From an uncultured Algibacter sp. (GTDB taxonomy: Bacteria > Bacteroidota > Bacteroidia > Flavobacteriales > Flavobacteriaceae), in NCBI RefSeq assembly GCF_947487605.1, contig NZ_CANKXK010000004.1, positions 1 to 64,000 of the forward strand: 64,000 bases of DNA, given 5' to 3'. The position numbers and the translations under genes are program-made. The notes under the pieces were generated by a model. That model worked only from the letters and a program-made list of their open reading frames with translations. It did not search any database and was not told the origin of the DNA. Numbering within the stretch: position 1 is the stretch's first letter; each line of letters begins with the position of its first letter. This document shows positions 43,825 to 53,273 of this stretch, piece after piece.

Positions 43825-44189
43825 ACATAGAGCAAATTCGAGAATATTGTTTGAGTAAAAAAGGAACTACTGAAGATTTTCCATTCGATGAAGACACGCT
43901 TGTTTTTAAAGTACTTGGTAAAATGTTTGCGTTAACATCTTTAAAATGGTGGGAACGAAGCGAAGCAGGTATTAATTTAAAATGTAATCCTGATTATGCT
44001 CAAGAACTTCGAGCAGAATATTCAAGTATCCGTCCAGGCTATCATATGAGTAAAATACACTGGAACACCATATATCTTCATGAAGGTGAGTTACAACCAA
44101 AGTTTGTATTAGAACTTATAGATCATTCTTATGAAATGGTTGTAAAAGGGATGCCTAAAAAATTAAGAGTTACTTTAGGGTCACTATAA
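43821..44189 (+). CDS. MmcQ/YjbR family protein
   Basis: A 122-residue cytoplasmic protein of the CyaY/YjbR fold: LSKKGTTEDFPFDEDTLVFKVLGKMFALTSL at the start, NLKCNPDYAQELR, PGYHMSKIHWNTIYL. Often called DNA-binding by annotation pipelines; evidence for that is thin. It is the last gene of the hemW run. Confidence 0.88.
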   Translation: MNIEQIREYCLSKKGTTEDFPFDEDTLVFKVLGKMFALTSLKWWERSEAGINLKCNPDYAQELRAEYSSIRPGYHMSKIHWNTIYLHEGELQPKFVLELIDHSYEMVVKGMPKKLRVTLGSL

Positions 44190-44341
44190 ATTTTATATAA
44201 AAAGGAATAAAACTTCATTTTTTTGTATATTTACTATTCACTTCCTTAAATAAATTGATTAGTAGCATAGTCAAAAGAATCCCCAAATTTTAAAGACAAG
44301 ATTAATTAACCATTATATTAACTTTAAAATTTTAACAGATT

Positions 44342-45151
44342 ATGAAAACAACCAATCAATTTTTTACCGCTATTGTAGTATTATTTTTTCTACTTAGTCC
44401 AGTTGTAATTTTAGCTCAAGATGAAGCCAAAGAAGGACCAACTTACATATCAGCTACTACCATGTATTGGGCTAAGGATTACGAGGGTACTATGGATGAA
44501 TGGAAAGCTGCCGAGAAAGAATACATGGAAAAAGTGACTCGAAAAAACGAACACATTTTACATGCAGCGTATCACACACATTTGTTTACAGAAAACAGTA
44601 ATGAAATTGTATATGTACAAGGCTACGCTACTTGGGAAGATATAGATAAAGCAGCTGCACGTAATGCTGAACTAGAAAAAGAAGCATGGCCAGATGAAGA
44701 AGCTAGAGAGGCTTTCCTAGAGAAGTTAGGTTCTGCTTATTCAACCTATCACTCTGATGAAATTATGGTAACCATGAATGGTGCAAAACACATGACTGAA
44801 AAACCTACAAAGGATATGGTTGTGTACTTAAGAAAAAATAAGTGGGCATTTCCAAAAGATGGAACTATGGAAGAGTATAATGCTATTTACAAGAAAATTC
44901 GTGAAGACGTGATTAATAAAAACGAATACATTAAAGCGTATTACCCGAACAGACATAATTGGGGTTCAGATAGAAGAGATTTTGTTGAAGCTATTTTTAT
45001 AGATTCAATACACGATTTAGGAAAAATGTTTGATAGAAATGGAGAACTAATGAAAGAAGCCTTAACAGAAGAAGATGGTAAGGCACTAAAAAAATATTTT
45101 AAAGGTCACGCCGATTATTTATATATGTGGTTGCATGAACTCTCAAAGTAG
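44342..45151 (+). CDS. Secreted protein with a duplicated domain
   Basis: I recognise no family name. The signal peptide ends LSPVVILAQ. Two halves align to each other: GTMDEWKAAEKEYMEKVTRKNEHI (about residues 50-73) with GTMEEYNAIYKKIREDVINKNEYI (about 182-205), and the following histidine-rich and beta segments (AAYHTHLF... EIVYVQGYATW with KAYYPNRHNW... DFVEAIFIDSI). This is a tandem repeat of one ~110-residue unit, possibly a dimeric alpha/beta-barrel type fold. It is flanked by its own terminator. Confidence 0.75.
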   Translation: MKTTNQFFTAIVVLFFLLSPVVILAQDEAKEGPTYISATTMYWAKDYEGTMDEWKAAEKEYMEKVTRKNEHILHAAYHTHLFTENSNEIVYVQGYATWEDIDKAAARNAELEKEAWPDEEAREAFLEKLGSAYSTYHSDEIMVTMNGAKHMTEKPTKDMVVYLRKNKWAFPKDGTMEEYNAIYKKIREDVINKNEYIKAYYPNRHNWGSDRRDFVEAIFIDSIHDLGKMFDRNGELMKEALTEEDGKALKKYFKGHADYLYMWLHELSK

Positions 45152-45170
45152 TTTTATTAAAAGTAAAATT

Positions 45171-45204
45171 AAAAAAGGATACCAATTATGGTATCCTTTT
45201 TTAT
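45171..45204 (+). terminator. Rho-independent terminator
   Basis: A perfect 14-base stem (A6 GGATACCA at 45171-45184 with TGGTATCC T6 at 45189-45202). It can function on either strand. Confidence 0.9.
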
Positions 45205-45351
45205 AATATAAGCCACCGTGCCTTTTGAGTAATAAAGTAAATCACTTAGAACTAACAGAATTTTATCAAAATGTATAATAGATATAAAATTATCAATTTG
45301 TACGAACTACATTTTAAGTGTATCATTGTATGAGCTAAAAAATAGTATTTA

Positions 45352-45930
45352 ATGAGCGTATTTCAAACCTTAAAAGACAGAAGCAATAATTCCTGCGAAT
45401 TATGTTCATCAGCCAAAAATTTAAAGCAATACACTATCCCGCCCTCGTTAAACGAAAATGTGGCTAACGATATTTTAGCATGCAGCACTTGTTTAGATCA
45501 AATAAATGGTGACGTAGAAATGAATCCAAATCATTGGCGCTGTTTAAACGATAGTATGTGGAGTGAACACGTGGCTGTGCAAATTATGGCATGGAGAATG
45601 CTACAAAGGCTTCGTAATGAGGGGTGGCCAAAAGATTTATTAGACATGATGTACTTAGACGATGAAGCTTTGGTTTTAGCAAGAGCAACTGGAGAGCATG
45701 AAGACGAATCGGCTAAAATAATTCATAGAGACTCTAATGGGGTAGTTTTAAATGCTGGAGATTCAGTAGTTCTTATTAAAGATTTAAAAGTAAAAGGGTC
45801 GAGTATGGTTGCTAAACAGGGAACCGCAGTTAGAAATATTCGCCTAGACCGCGAAAATGATAAATATATAGAGGGAAAAGTAGGAGCACAGCAAATAGTA
45901 ATTATAACAGATTACGTTAAAAAAACCTAA
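45352..45930 (+). CDS. PhnA-like zinc-ribbon protein
   Basis: N-terminal zinc ribbon (CELCSSAKNL and CSTCLDQI) and C-terminal PhnA domain (VLNAGDSVVLIKDLKVKGSSM, AVRNIRLDRENDKYIEGKVG). Despite the name, PhnA (YjdM) is not required for phosphonate uptake and its role is unclear. The 192-residue length includes a central extension (DDEALVLARATGEHEDE) common in Bacteroidota. It overlaps the convergent AraC gene by 4 bases. Confidence 0.88.
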   Translation: MSVFQTLKDRSNNSCELCSSAKNLKQYTIPPSLNENVANDILACSTCLDQINGDVEMNPNHWRCLNDSMWSEHVAVQIMAWRMLQRLRNEGWPKDLLDMMYLDDEALVLARATGEHEDESAKIIHRDSNGVVLNAGDSVVLIKDLKVKGSSMVAKQGTAVRNIRLDRENDKYIEGKVGAQQIVIITDYVKKT

Positions 45931-46769
45931 TAGGTCTTTTTAAATTCCGAAGGGCTAGTATTTTTTAAGTTTTTAAATTGCCTGTTAAAATTAGACATAT
46001 TATTAAACCCTGCTTGTTCTGCTATTTGAATTACAGATAAGTCTTTGTTTGATAGTAATAATTTACATGCATGCTCAATACGCAATTCGTTTAAAAACTG
46101 AACATAGGTTTTGTTAGTTCGTTTTTTAAAATACTTGCAAAAAGCATTTTTTGTCATATTAGCAACTTCTGAAATAGTATTCAATGAAATTTCTTTTTGA
46201 AAGTTATTCATAGTATATTCAAATATATTCTGCATCCTTTTTCCCTCGTTATCGGTATATTTTTTTTCATAAATAAAAGATGATAAACTAGTAAAGTTTG
46301 AATCTGATGTTAATTTTAAAAGTTGAAGAAGTATGATAAAACGTTTAAATTTTGTTGATTTTTCAAGTTGAAAAAATAGCTCTTTCATTATTTCTTGCTG
46401 AGATGTTATTTTAAACCCGTGTTTAGCATGTTTAAAAAACAACTGTAACTCTTTTAACTCTTCCAGTTCAAAAAAATGTGAGCCAAATGAATCTTCAGTA
46501 AAAAATAACGTTATCATATACGATACTTTTGAAGCATCAGTATCACTTTTAAATACATGTGGAATATTGCTTCCAATAACTAATATGTCATTTTTAGAAT
46601 AATAGTTCACAGAATCGCCAACAATAAGTGTGCCTTCACCTTCTGCAATTAGGCTTACTTGAATTTCTTCATGTTGGTGAAGTTTATCATAAAAGGATTG
46701 ACTACGATTAATTTCTAAGGCAAGAGCATCTTGTTCTGGCTTTGGTATCTTAAAAGGTAAAACTTTCAT
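45927..46769 (-). CDS. AraC-family regulator, probably of hydroxyproline catabolism
   Basis: An N-terminal cupin-like sensor domain (residues 20-110) and a C-terminal two-HTH AraC domain from about 178 (NEKKYTDN, ISEVANMTKNAFCKYFKKRT, AGFNNMSNFNRQFK). Its upstream DNA contains a 29-bp sequence (46834-46862) nearly repeated upstream of the first hydroxyproline gene (47719-47747). It is the nearest regulator to the cluster. The inducer may be hydroxyproline, epimerised hydroxyproline or pyrroline-4-hydroxy-2-carboxylate; this is inference. Confidence 0.85.
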   Translation of the reverse strand: MKVLPFKIPKPEQDALALEINRSQSFYDKLHQHEEIQVSLIAEGEGTLIVGDSVNYYSKNDILVIGSNIPHVFKSDTDASKVSYMITLFFTEDSFGSHFFELEELKELQLFFKHAKHGFKITSQQEIMKELFFQLEKSTKFKRFIILLQLLKLTSDSNFTSLSSFIYEKKYTDNEGKRMQNIFEYTMNNFQKEISLNTISEVANMTKNAFCKYFKKRTNKTYVQFLNELRIEHACKLLLSNKDLSVIQIAEQAGFNNMSNFNRQFKNLKNTSPSEFKKTY

Positions 46770-47106
46770 TAATTATAAAATCAGCAGTAAATATACACAA
46801 ATACTATTCGTCATATTATGTTAAAATACCAAATTGGATAATATAGTATTGTTCATGAATAAATGAGCATCGTATTTTTTGTAAAAACTGAATTAATTTT
46901 ACCCCTGTAATCAATTTTGTAATTATTGATAACGACATAATCATCGTTTATGTATTAAGTTTTACAATTGAATTTTAGAATTAATGTTTATCGCTAAAAG
47001 TTAAAAAACTTTCAATTGTTTGCAAATAACTTTTAAAAGCTTTGTTTAGGTAAAAACAATTATTGAATTAATTATTTGCTATAACTAAAAATAAGAAGAA
47101 TGCTTT
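46770..47106. other. 337-bp intergenic region with a candidate AraC site
   Basis: It holds the 29-bp candidate site at 46834-46862, with ATACTATT at 46801-46808 inverted relative to its AGTAT. No coding sequence is seen until the truncated gene at 47107. Confidence 0.4.
46834..46862. promoter_or_regulatory. Candidate AraC binding site, regulator side
   Basis: TTGGAT then TATAGTAT then GTT and ATAA in fixed spacing, 23 of 29 positions identical to 47719-47747. Confidence 0.5.
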
Positions 47107-47640
47107 TTGTTTGATGTTACTTTTAGTGATGGTTTAGCATTAGAAGTTCAAGTAAATCCAAAATTTTCAACGAAAGAATTGGCAGAAATAGAAGCAGATA
47201 AGTACGCAAAAGTGATTGGAAGATTACCAAAGGCGATAAGAAATTATGCAAAGACCGTTTGGATTCATAAAGGAAATGAAGCCTTTGGCGGTGGAAACAA
47301 CAACTTTCTTATTCATACAGAGCAAGGTTTAGACTATGAAGCAAATGGTATTTTAGAAGAAACACTTGTACATGAAGGAAGTCATATATCACTAGATGCA
47401 GATCATGCCGAAGCTTCTGGATGGTTAGCCGCTCAAGAAGCAGACGGAACTTTTATTTCTACTTATGCTCGCGATAATCCCAAAAGGGAAGACGTAGCAG
47501 AAAGCTTTTTAATGTATTTAGCTGTCACATATCGATCAGACAGAATATCTGAAGATCTTAAAAGTACAATTAATAAAACGATACCTAATCGTATAAAATA
47601 TTTTGAAGATTTGAACTTAAATGTTAGTCCAATAGATTAA
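47107..47640 (+). pseudogene. N-terminally truncated secreted HExxH protein
   Basis: The frame opens abruptly at a TTG with no signal peptide, although the sequence (FDVTFSDGLALEVQVNPKF, then ETLVHEGSHISLDADHAE, EDVAESFLMYLAV) resembles secreted zinc-metallopeptidase-like proteins. The HEGSH motif and a downstream E are present. An ATG at 47100 is in another frame and stops after MLFV; a one-base shift would join it to the main frame as MLFVDVTF. Either a remnant or a frameshifted start. It lies between the AraC gene and the hydroxyproline operon. Confidence 0.5.
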
Positions 47641-47718
47641 TTTTTTTCGTTCAATAAAATGTTGCTAGTCAACAAAACCATGTAAATATTATTCAGTAAA
47701 ATTAATAATTGTAATTAT

Positions 47719-47747
47719 TTGGATTGTATAGTATCGTTTGTGGATAA
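47719..47747. promoter_or_regulatory. Candidate AraC binding site, operon side
   Basis: Near copy (23/29) of the site upstream of the AraC gene, centred about 50 bases upstream of the -7 box at 47779. Confidence 0.5.
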
Positions 47748-47778
47748 TCAACTATTCTTAATAAATATAATTTCCATA

Positions 47779-47786
47779 TAATTTTG
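47779..47786 (+). promoter_or_regulatory. -7 box of the hydroxyproline operon
   Basis: TAATTTTG fits TAnnTTTG; no -33 TTTG occurs at the usual distance, as expected for an activator-dependent promoter. Confidence 0.5.
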
Positions 47787-47809
47787 TATCAATAAAAAAA
47801 TCATATAAA

Positions 47810-48766
47810 ATGAAATTCAATTGGGATGGTGTAATGCCAGCAGTGTTTACATGGCTGAAAGAGTCAAAATCTGGCGTTCTTGAAATTGACCTTGATGCAA
47901 CACAAAAACAGGCCGCAGGTATTTTAAAAGTTCAAGGAAAGGGCGGAAGCAGAATGAGCGGACTTGTTGGTTCTGGTACTCTGGGTGAGAATAGCTACCT
48001 AAGCACCAAACAGCGTCTTTCTTTACTTAAATCTCTTTCTGAGGTTGCTAAAGAATACAATGTTCCGTTAATCAGCGGAGCTGCAGCAGAAACTAAGGAA
48101 GAACTTGCCGAAATCGTTGAAGGACTTGCAAAAGTTGGAGTTGATACAGTCATGGTAATGCCTCCAAAAACTAAGGCGGTTCCTTGTGAAAAAGAAATGT
48201 ATGAGTACTATGCTCTTTCTGAAGCAACTGCAAATGATGTAGGCGTAACAATTATGCCTTATAACAACCCTGATGCAGCTGGTTATCATGCGCTCTCAAC
48301 GGACCTTCTTCTAAGACTTTCTGTTCTTCCTAAAGTAACTGCTCTTAAAATATCGACTATAGATGTTTCAATTATTGAAACTCTCATGTTAGAGAACAAA
48401 GATTTAAAGGTTTTGGCAGGAGTAGATACAGTCACTGTACATGCAGGACTCGCTGGAGCATGTGGTGGAATTACAGGTGTAGGTACTATCTTCCCAAAAG
48501 CAAGCGTTACTATGCAGGAGTATGTTTTAAATGGAGAATGGGCTGAGGCAAACAAAATTTCTCAGGCTTTAAATTCCTTATCGTATCTGGATGCTAAACC
48601 ATTGCTTATGGAATATCTTAAGCTTGCAATGGGAATTCATCATAATGATGTTGCTGGTGGGTTGCGTACCTTTGGTAAGAAATTAACTCAACAGCAAATT
48701 GATGATGTCCGTGCAAGATATATTCTGGCGAAAGAAAGACTTGAAGTTCTGGATTTACTAAGTTAA
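47810..48766 (+). CDS. DHDPS-family deaminase, probable pyrroline-4-hydroxy-2-carboxylate deaminase
   Basis: Dihydrodipicolinate synthase/NAL superfamily barrel of 318 residues with catalytic K180 (ALKISTID) and Y151 (MPYNNPD). In hydroxyproline catabolism this member opens pyrroline-4-hydroxy-2-carboxylate to 2-oxoglutarate semialdehyde with loss of ammonia. The dehydrogenase for that product is the next gene. Leucine codons are dominated by CTT, with TTA rare, while TTA prevails in neighbouring genes; this suggests acquisition from another lineage. Confidence 0.75.
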   Translation: MKFNWDGVMPAVFTWLKESKSGVLEIDLDATQKQAAGILKVQGKGGSRMSGLVGSGTLGENSYLSTKQRLSLLKSLSEVAKEYNVPLISGAAAETKEELAEIVEGLAKVGVDTVMVMPPKTKAVPCEKEMYEYYALSEATANDVGVTIMPYNNPDAAGYHALSTDLLLRLSVLPKVTALKISTIDVSIIETLMLENKDLKVLAGVDTVTVHAGLAGACGGITGVGTIFPKASVTMQEYVLNGEWAEANKISQALNSLSYLDAKPLLMEYLKLAMGIHHNDVAGGLRTFGKKLTQQQIDDVRARYILAKERLEVLDLLS

Positions 48767-48966
48767 TCCTTTCAAATATTCAAAAATGAGAAAGCTTCGT
48801 TTTTGCAGAAGGCATAATGAAGATATTAAAACACGTTTATCATAATTCTAGAGATTTTATGAGAAAAGGGTTTTCATTTCAAGGTATTATTGCAAAAATA
48901 TCTATTATCAAAAAAGTAGCTTACAAATAAGTAAATTTGAAAAAAAGCATTAAAAAATAAATAAAG

Positions 48967-50493
48967 ATGATAACAGGAAAAAATTATATAGGAAACACAC
49001 TTAAAGCAAGTGGTAATATAACGCACAAAACCATCGACCCAAAACTCAATATTGAGAATCCAACAGCGTTTCATGAAGCCACAGCTGAAGAGATTGATGA
49101 AGCGGTTCAGTTAGCATGGTCTGCTTTTAAAGTGTTTAGAAAAACATCAGGAGAAAAAAGAGCTGCGTTTTTAAATGCGATTGCTGATGAAATTCTAGCT
49201 CTAGATCAAGAATTAATTGATGAATATACTACAGAATCTGGATTGCCTGAAGGAAGAGCCATTGGTGAGCGTGGAAGAACGGTGTTTCAATTACGTTCTT
49301 TTGCAGACTTAGTAGCTAACGATGATTGGAGAGAGAATACCTTTGATGAAGCTATGCCAGATAGAACACCACTTCCAAAAGACGATTTAAGACGTACTTT
49401 AATTCCTTTAGGGCCCGTAGTTGTTTTTGCAGCAAGTAATTTTCCTTTGGCATTTTCAACCGCAGGTGGCGATACAGCCAGTGCATTAGCAGCAGGGTGT
49501 CCAGTTATAGTTAAAGCACACGCAATGCATTCTGGTACGGCAGAATTGGTAGCTTCAGCTATTATTAAAGCTGCTGAAAAAACAGGTATGCCAAACGGCG
49601 TGTTTTCAAATATTACAGGTAGCGGAAGAACTGTTGGTACCGCTTTAGTAAAACATCCTAAAGTAAAAGCAGTTGGTTTTACAGGAAGCATCACTGGAGG
49701 TAGAGCATTATTCGATGTAGCCGCAAAACGCGAAGAACCAATCCCGGTTTTTGCAGAAATGGGAAGTATTAACCCAGTTGTTATTACATCTAAAGCGATA
49801 GAAAATAGGTCTGAAGCCATAGCAACAACCTATGCAGGTTCTATTACTTTAGGAGCTGGACAATTTTGTACAAAACCAGGTTTAATCCTTACGGTTGAGG
49901 GTGATAATACTCAACAGTTTATTAAAGATTTAGCAGAAAAAACAATCGCTATTAATCCACAATGTATGTTGCATCCTAACATAAAAAGAGGATTTGTAGA
50001 AAACGGTAATAGTGTATCGTCTCAAGCAGGAGCAGAAGTTGTTGGGAAAATAGAGGGTACTATTGAGGCTAATTATGCAGAATCGCAAATCACGAGTGTT
50101 TCTGGAGAAGACTTTTTGGCGAATCCTAAATTACATCAAGAGGTTTTTGGGCCATTTTCTTTGGTAGTAAGAGCTAAAGATGAGGATGAATTAATCCAAA
50201 TCATCAACGGATTAGAAGGGCAATTAACAGGAACCATTATTGCAGAAAAAGAAGATTATGCAAATCTGCATGAGGTGATAGATGCACTTGAAAATCGCGT
50301 AGGAAGAATCATTTTTAACGGTGTGCCTACAGGTGTTGAGGTGTGTCCATCTATGCAACATGGAGGGCCTTATCCAGCATCAACAGATTCTAGATTTACA
50401 GCAGTAGGAACCAATTCTATAAAACGATGGGTACGTCCAGTAAGTTACCAATCGTTCCCTAAAGAATTGCTACCAGAAGCTTTAAAACGATAA
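48967..50493 (+). CDS. 2-oxoglutarate semialdehyde dehydrogenase (NADP-type ALDH)
   Basis: Aldehyde dehydrogenase of 508 residues: catalytic C301 in GAGQFCTKPG, general base E264 in VFAEMGSINPV, coenzyme-binding GFTGSITGGR. The text of residues 120-170 (LGPVVVFAASNFPLAFSTAGG) is typical of the KGSADH subgroup that ends hydroxyproline and some sugar pathways. It follows the deaminase gene after 200 bases of non-coding DNA. Confidence 0.85.
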   Translation: MITGKNYIGNTLKASGNITHKTIDPKLNIENPTAFHEATAEEIDEAVQLAWSAFKVFRKTSGEKRAAFLNAIADEILALDQELIDEYTTESGLPEGRAIGERGRTVFQLRSFADLVANDDWRENTFDEAMPDRTPLPKDDLRRTLIPLGPVVVFAASNFPLAFSTAGGDTASALAAGCPVIVKAHAMHSGTAELVASAIIKAAEKTGMPNGVFSNITGSGRTVGTALVKHPKVKAVGFTGSITGGRALFDVAAKREEPIPVFAEMGSINPVVITSKAIENRSEAIATTYAGSITLGAGQFCTKPGLILTVEGDNTQQFIKDLAEKTIAINPQCMLHPNIKRGFVENGNSVSSQAGAEVVGKIEGTIEANYAESQITSVSGEDFLANPKLHQEVFGPFSLVVRAKDEDELIQIINGLEGQLTGTIIAEKEDYANLHEVIDALENRVGRIIFNGVPTGVEVCPSMQHGGPYPASTDSRFTAVGTNSIKRWVRPVSYQSFPKELLPEALKR

Positions 50494-50527
50494 AAATATA
50501 AGAGAACCCCTAAAATTAGTATTTACT

Positions 50528-52261
50528 ATGAATTATATAAAATGTTGTGTGTTCATTTTGGTGTTAAGCGTTACATACAGTTGCAATAAAAAAAAAGTAA
50601 ATACAAATTCGGAAAGGTTACAAAGTTTGATTAATAGCTATCAAGACCATAAGGGGTATGATGAAAACGTATATCCTTTAGGTCTTTTTACAAAAGCACA
50701 TTACCAAGCAGAAGCAGAATATGCACAATCAAAATTAGACGAACTGTCTGAAATTGAGGCTTCTGATTTAAGTGAAACCGAACATATTTCATTAGACCTT
50801 TTAAAGTTTATCCTTCAAGATAAAATAGACTATAACACTTTTGAGTGTTATTTAAACCCGTTACTTTCTGATGCTGGTTTTCATACCAATTTAACGTATA
50901 ATGTTAAGCCATTAACCAGTTACAAACAGGTAAAAACCTATTTAAATCAATTAAATGCCATCCCAGAATTTGTAAATCAACACCTTGCAAATTTGCGTGA
51001 AGGCTTGGGAAAAGGTGTATCGCAATCACGAGTTATCTTTAATGGCTATGAGTCTTCGTATAACGATCATATTGTTGAAAACTATGAGGATAGTTTTTAT
51101 TATTCGCCATTTAAAAACCTACCCGAAAATTTAACTAAAGCACAAAAAGATTCCGTGTTAACAGTAGCTAAAAAAGCTATTGAAACAGTTGTTACACCAC
51201 AATTTAAAAAGATAAAATCATTTTTTGAAACAGAATATTTGCCAAAAACAAGAACCTCCATTGGGGCTTTAAATTTGCCTAACGGAAATGATTTTTATCA
51301 AAACAGAATCAATTTTTACACCACAAGTACTACCTATACAGCCGATGATATTCATCAAATAGGATTAACAGAAGTGGCTCGTATAAAAGCAGAAATGCAA
51401 ACCATTATAGATGGATTAAATTTTAAAGGAAGCTTTGCAGATTTTTTACAATTTCTAAGAACAGATGCGCAATTTTATGCCAAAACACCTAAGGAGTTAT
51501 TGATGAATGCTCGCGATATGGCTAAAAGATTAGATGCGCAGCTACCAAAATTCTTTAAAACCTTGCCTAGAAAGGCTTATGGCGTAGCACCAGTACCTGA
51601 TGCCATTGCACCAAAATATACAGGCGGACGTTATATAGGTACTTCAAAAAACAGTACAGAACCTGGGTATTATTGGGTAAACACCTACGATTTACCAAGC
51701 AGACCTTTATATACCTTGCCAGCACTTACAGCCCACGAAGCGGTACCAGGGCATCATTTACAAATGAGTTTAAATAATGAATTAGGCGATAGTATTCCTC
51801 AGTTTAGAAAAGACTTATATTTATCTGCTTATGGTGAAGGTTGGGGGTTGTACTCTGAATTTCTAGCTGACGAAATGGACTTATACAAAACACCGTATGA
51901 GAAATTTGGTAAGCTCACTTACGAAATGTGGCGTGCCTGCCGTTTGGTGGTCGATACAGGTATTCATGCTAAAGGATGGACACGACAACAAGTAATAGAT
52001 TATATGGCATCAAATACAGCCTTGTCAATGCTTGAGGTGAACACAGAAACAGACCGTTATATTTCATGGCCAGGGCAAGCACTATCCTATAAAATAGGAG
52101 AGCTCAAAATTAGAGAGTTAAGAGAAAAGGCAAAAAAGGCATTAGGTCCAAAATTTGATATTCGCGAGTTTCACGAAATTATTTTGGAACAAGGCACCGT
52201 AACCTTATCCATATTAGAAAAAAGAATAAACACATATATTGACAAGATAAAGAATGAGTAG
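50528..52261 (+). CDS. DUF885 family lipoprotein, predicted metallopeptidase
   Basis: Lipoprotein (signal peptide ending VTYSC) of 577 residues. The DUF885 zinc site is HEAVPGHH near residue 400, followed by GEGWGLYSEFLADEM with the distal glutamate. DUF885 proteins are related to M32-like carboxypeptidases but rarely characterised. It sits between the semialdehyde dehydrogenase and the epimerase and overlaps the epimerase start by 8 bases. A role in peptide hydrolysis feeding this pathway is inferred from location. Confidence 0.85.
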   Translation: MNYIKCCVFILVLSVTYSCNKKKVNTNSERLQSLINSYQDHKGYDENVYPLGLFTKAHYQAEAEYAQSKLDELSEIEASDLSETEHISLDLLKFILQDKIDYNTFECYLNPLLSDAGFHTNLTYNVKPLTSYKQVKTYLNQLNAIPEFVNQHLANLREGLGKGVSQSRVIFNGYESSYNDHIVENYEDSFYYSPFKNLPENLTKAQKDSVLTVAKKAIETVVTPQFKKIKSFFETEYLPKTRTSIGALNLPNGNDFYQNRINFYTTSTTYTADDIHQIGLTEVARIKAEMQTIIDGLNFKGSFADFLQFLRTDAQFYAKTPKELLMNARDMAKRLDAQLPKFFKTLPRKAYGVAPVPDAIAPKYTGGRYIGTSKNSTEPGYYWVNTYDLPSRPLYTLPALTAHEAVPGHHLQMSLNNELGDSIPQFRKDLYLSAYGEGWGLYSEFLADEMDLYKTPYEKFGKLTYEMWRACRLVVDTGIHAKGWTRQQVIDYMASNTALSMLEVNTETDRYISWPGQALSYKIGELKIRELREKAKKALGPKFDIREFHEIILEQGTVTLSILEKRINTYIDKIKNE

Positions 52262-53264
52262 AGACACATTTGTTTGTATAGATGCGCACACCTGTGGTAA
52301 CCCAGTACGGGTGATTAAAGAAGGAAAGCCCGATTTGGTTGGGGCTACCATGAGTGAAAAGCGTCAACATTTTTTAAAAGAATATGATTGGATTCGCAAA
52401 GGCTTAATGTTTGAACCTCGCGGACATGATATGATGAGTGGCAGTATGCTATACCCACCTCATGATCCAGAAAATGATTTTGCCATTTTATTTATTGAAA
52501 CTTCGGGTTGTTTACCTATGTGTGGACATGGTACTATTGGTACAATAACCATAGCTATTGAAGAAGGTTTGATAACCCCAAAAACACCTGGTAAAATAAA
52601 AATGGAAGCTCCAGCAGGTTTGGTAGAAATTGAATACCAACAAACAGCCAATAAAGTAGATTGGGTAAGACTCACTAATGTAAAAAGTTATTTAGCTGCT
52701 GAAAATTTAACTATAGATTGTCCTGAATTAGGGGAGTTAACTTTTGATGTCTCCTATGGTGGAAACTATTACGCTATTATAGATCCTCAAGAAAATTTTT
52801 CGGGAGTTCAAGATTTTACAGCGAGTAAACTGATACAATATTCACAAGTATTAAGGGATAAAATCAACCAGAAATATCCAAATAAGTTTGTGCACCCAGA
52901 AAATGAAACCATCAGGGATGTATCGCATATACTATGGACTGGAGAACCGCTAGACCCAACTTCTACAAGAAGAAATGCTGTGTTTTATGGAGATAAAGCA
53001 ATTGACAGAAGTCCTTGCGGAACAGGAACATCTGCGGTTATGGCGCAACGTTATGCCAAAGGGACATTGAAAAAAGGTGATGAATTTATTCATGAAAGTT
53101 TTATAGGAAGTAAGTTTATTGGGCGTGTGGTTGAAGAAACGACCTTAGATGGTAAACCTGCTATTATACCTAGTATTCAAGGTTGGGCAAAAGTATTTGG
53201 TTATAATACCATTATTATTGATGATAAAGATGACCCTTATGCTCATGGGTTCCAAGTTATTTAG
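52254..53264 (+). CDS. 4-hydroxyproline 2-epimerase
   Basis: Proline racemase superfamily, 336 residues. Both active-site cysteines are present: C90 in PMCGHGTIG and C255 in RSPCGTGTSA. With two cysteines it is an epimerase/racemase, not a dehydratase (which has Ser or Thr in one position). It converts trans-4-hydroxy-L-proline to cis-4-hydroxy-D-proline, the first step. Proline racemase itself is possible, but the rest of the cluster favours hydroxyproline. Confidence 0.88.
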   Translation: MSRDTFVCIDAHTCGNPVRVIKEGKPDLVGATMSEKRQHFLKEYDWIRKGLMFEPRGHDMMSGSMLYPPHDPENDFAILFIETSGCLPMCGHGTIGTITIAIEEGLITPKTPGKIKMEAPAGLVEIEYQQTANKVDWVRLTNVKSYLAAENLTIDCPELGELTFDVSYGGNYYAIIDPQENFSGVQDFTASKLIQYSQVLRDKINQKYPNKFVHPENETIRDVSHILWTGEPLDPTSTRRNAVFYGDKAIDRSPCGTGTSAVMAQRYAKGTLKKGDEFIHESFIGSKFIGRVVEETTLDGKPAIIPSIQGWAKVFGYNTIIIDDKDDPYAHGFQVI

Positions 53265-53273
53265 TTTGCATCT

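Noticed and set aside
45352-45930. Phosphonate metabolism role for the PhnA-like gene
   Set aside because: No other phn genes are near, and PhnA proteins are known not to be needed for phosphonate use.
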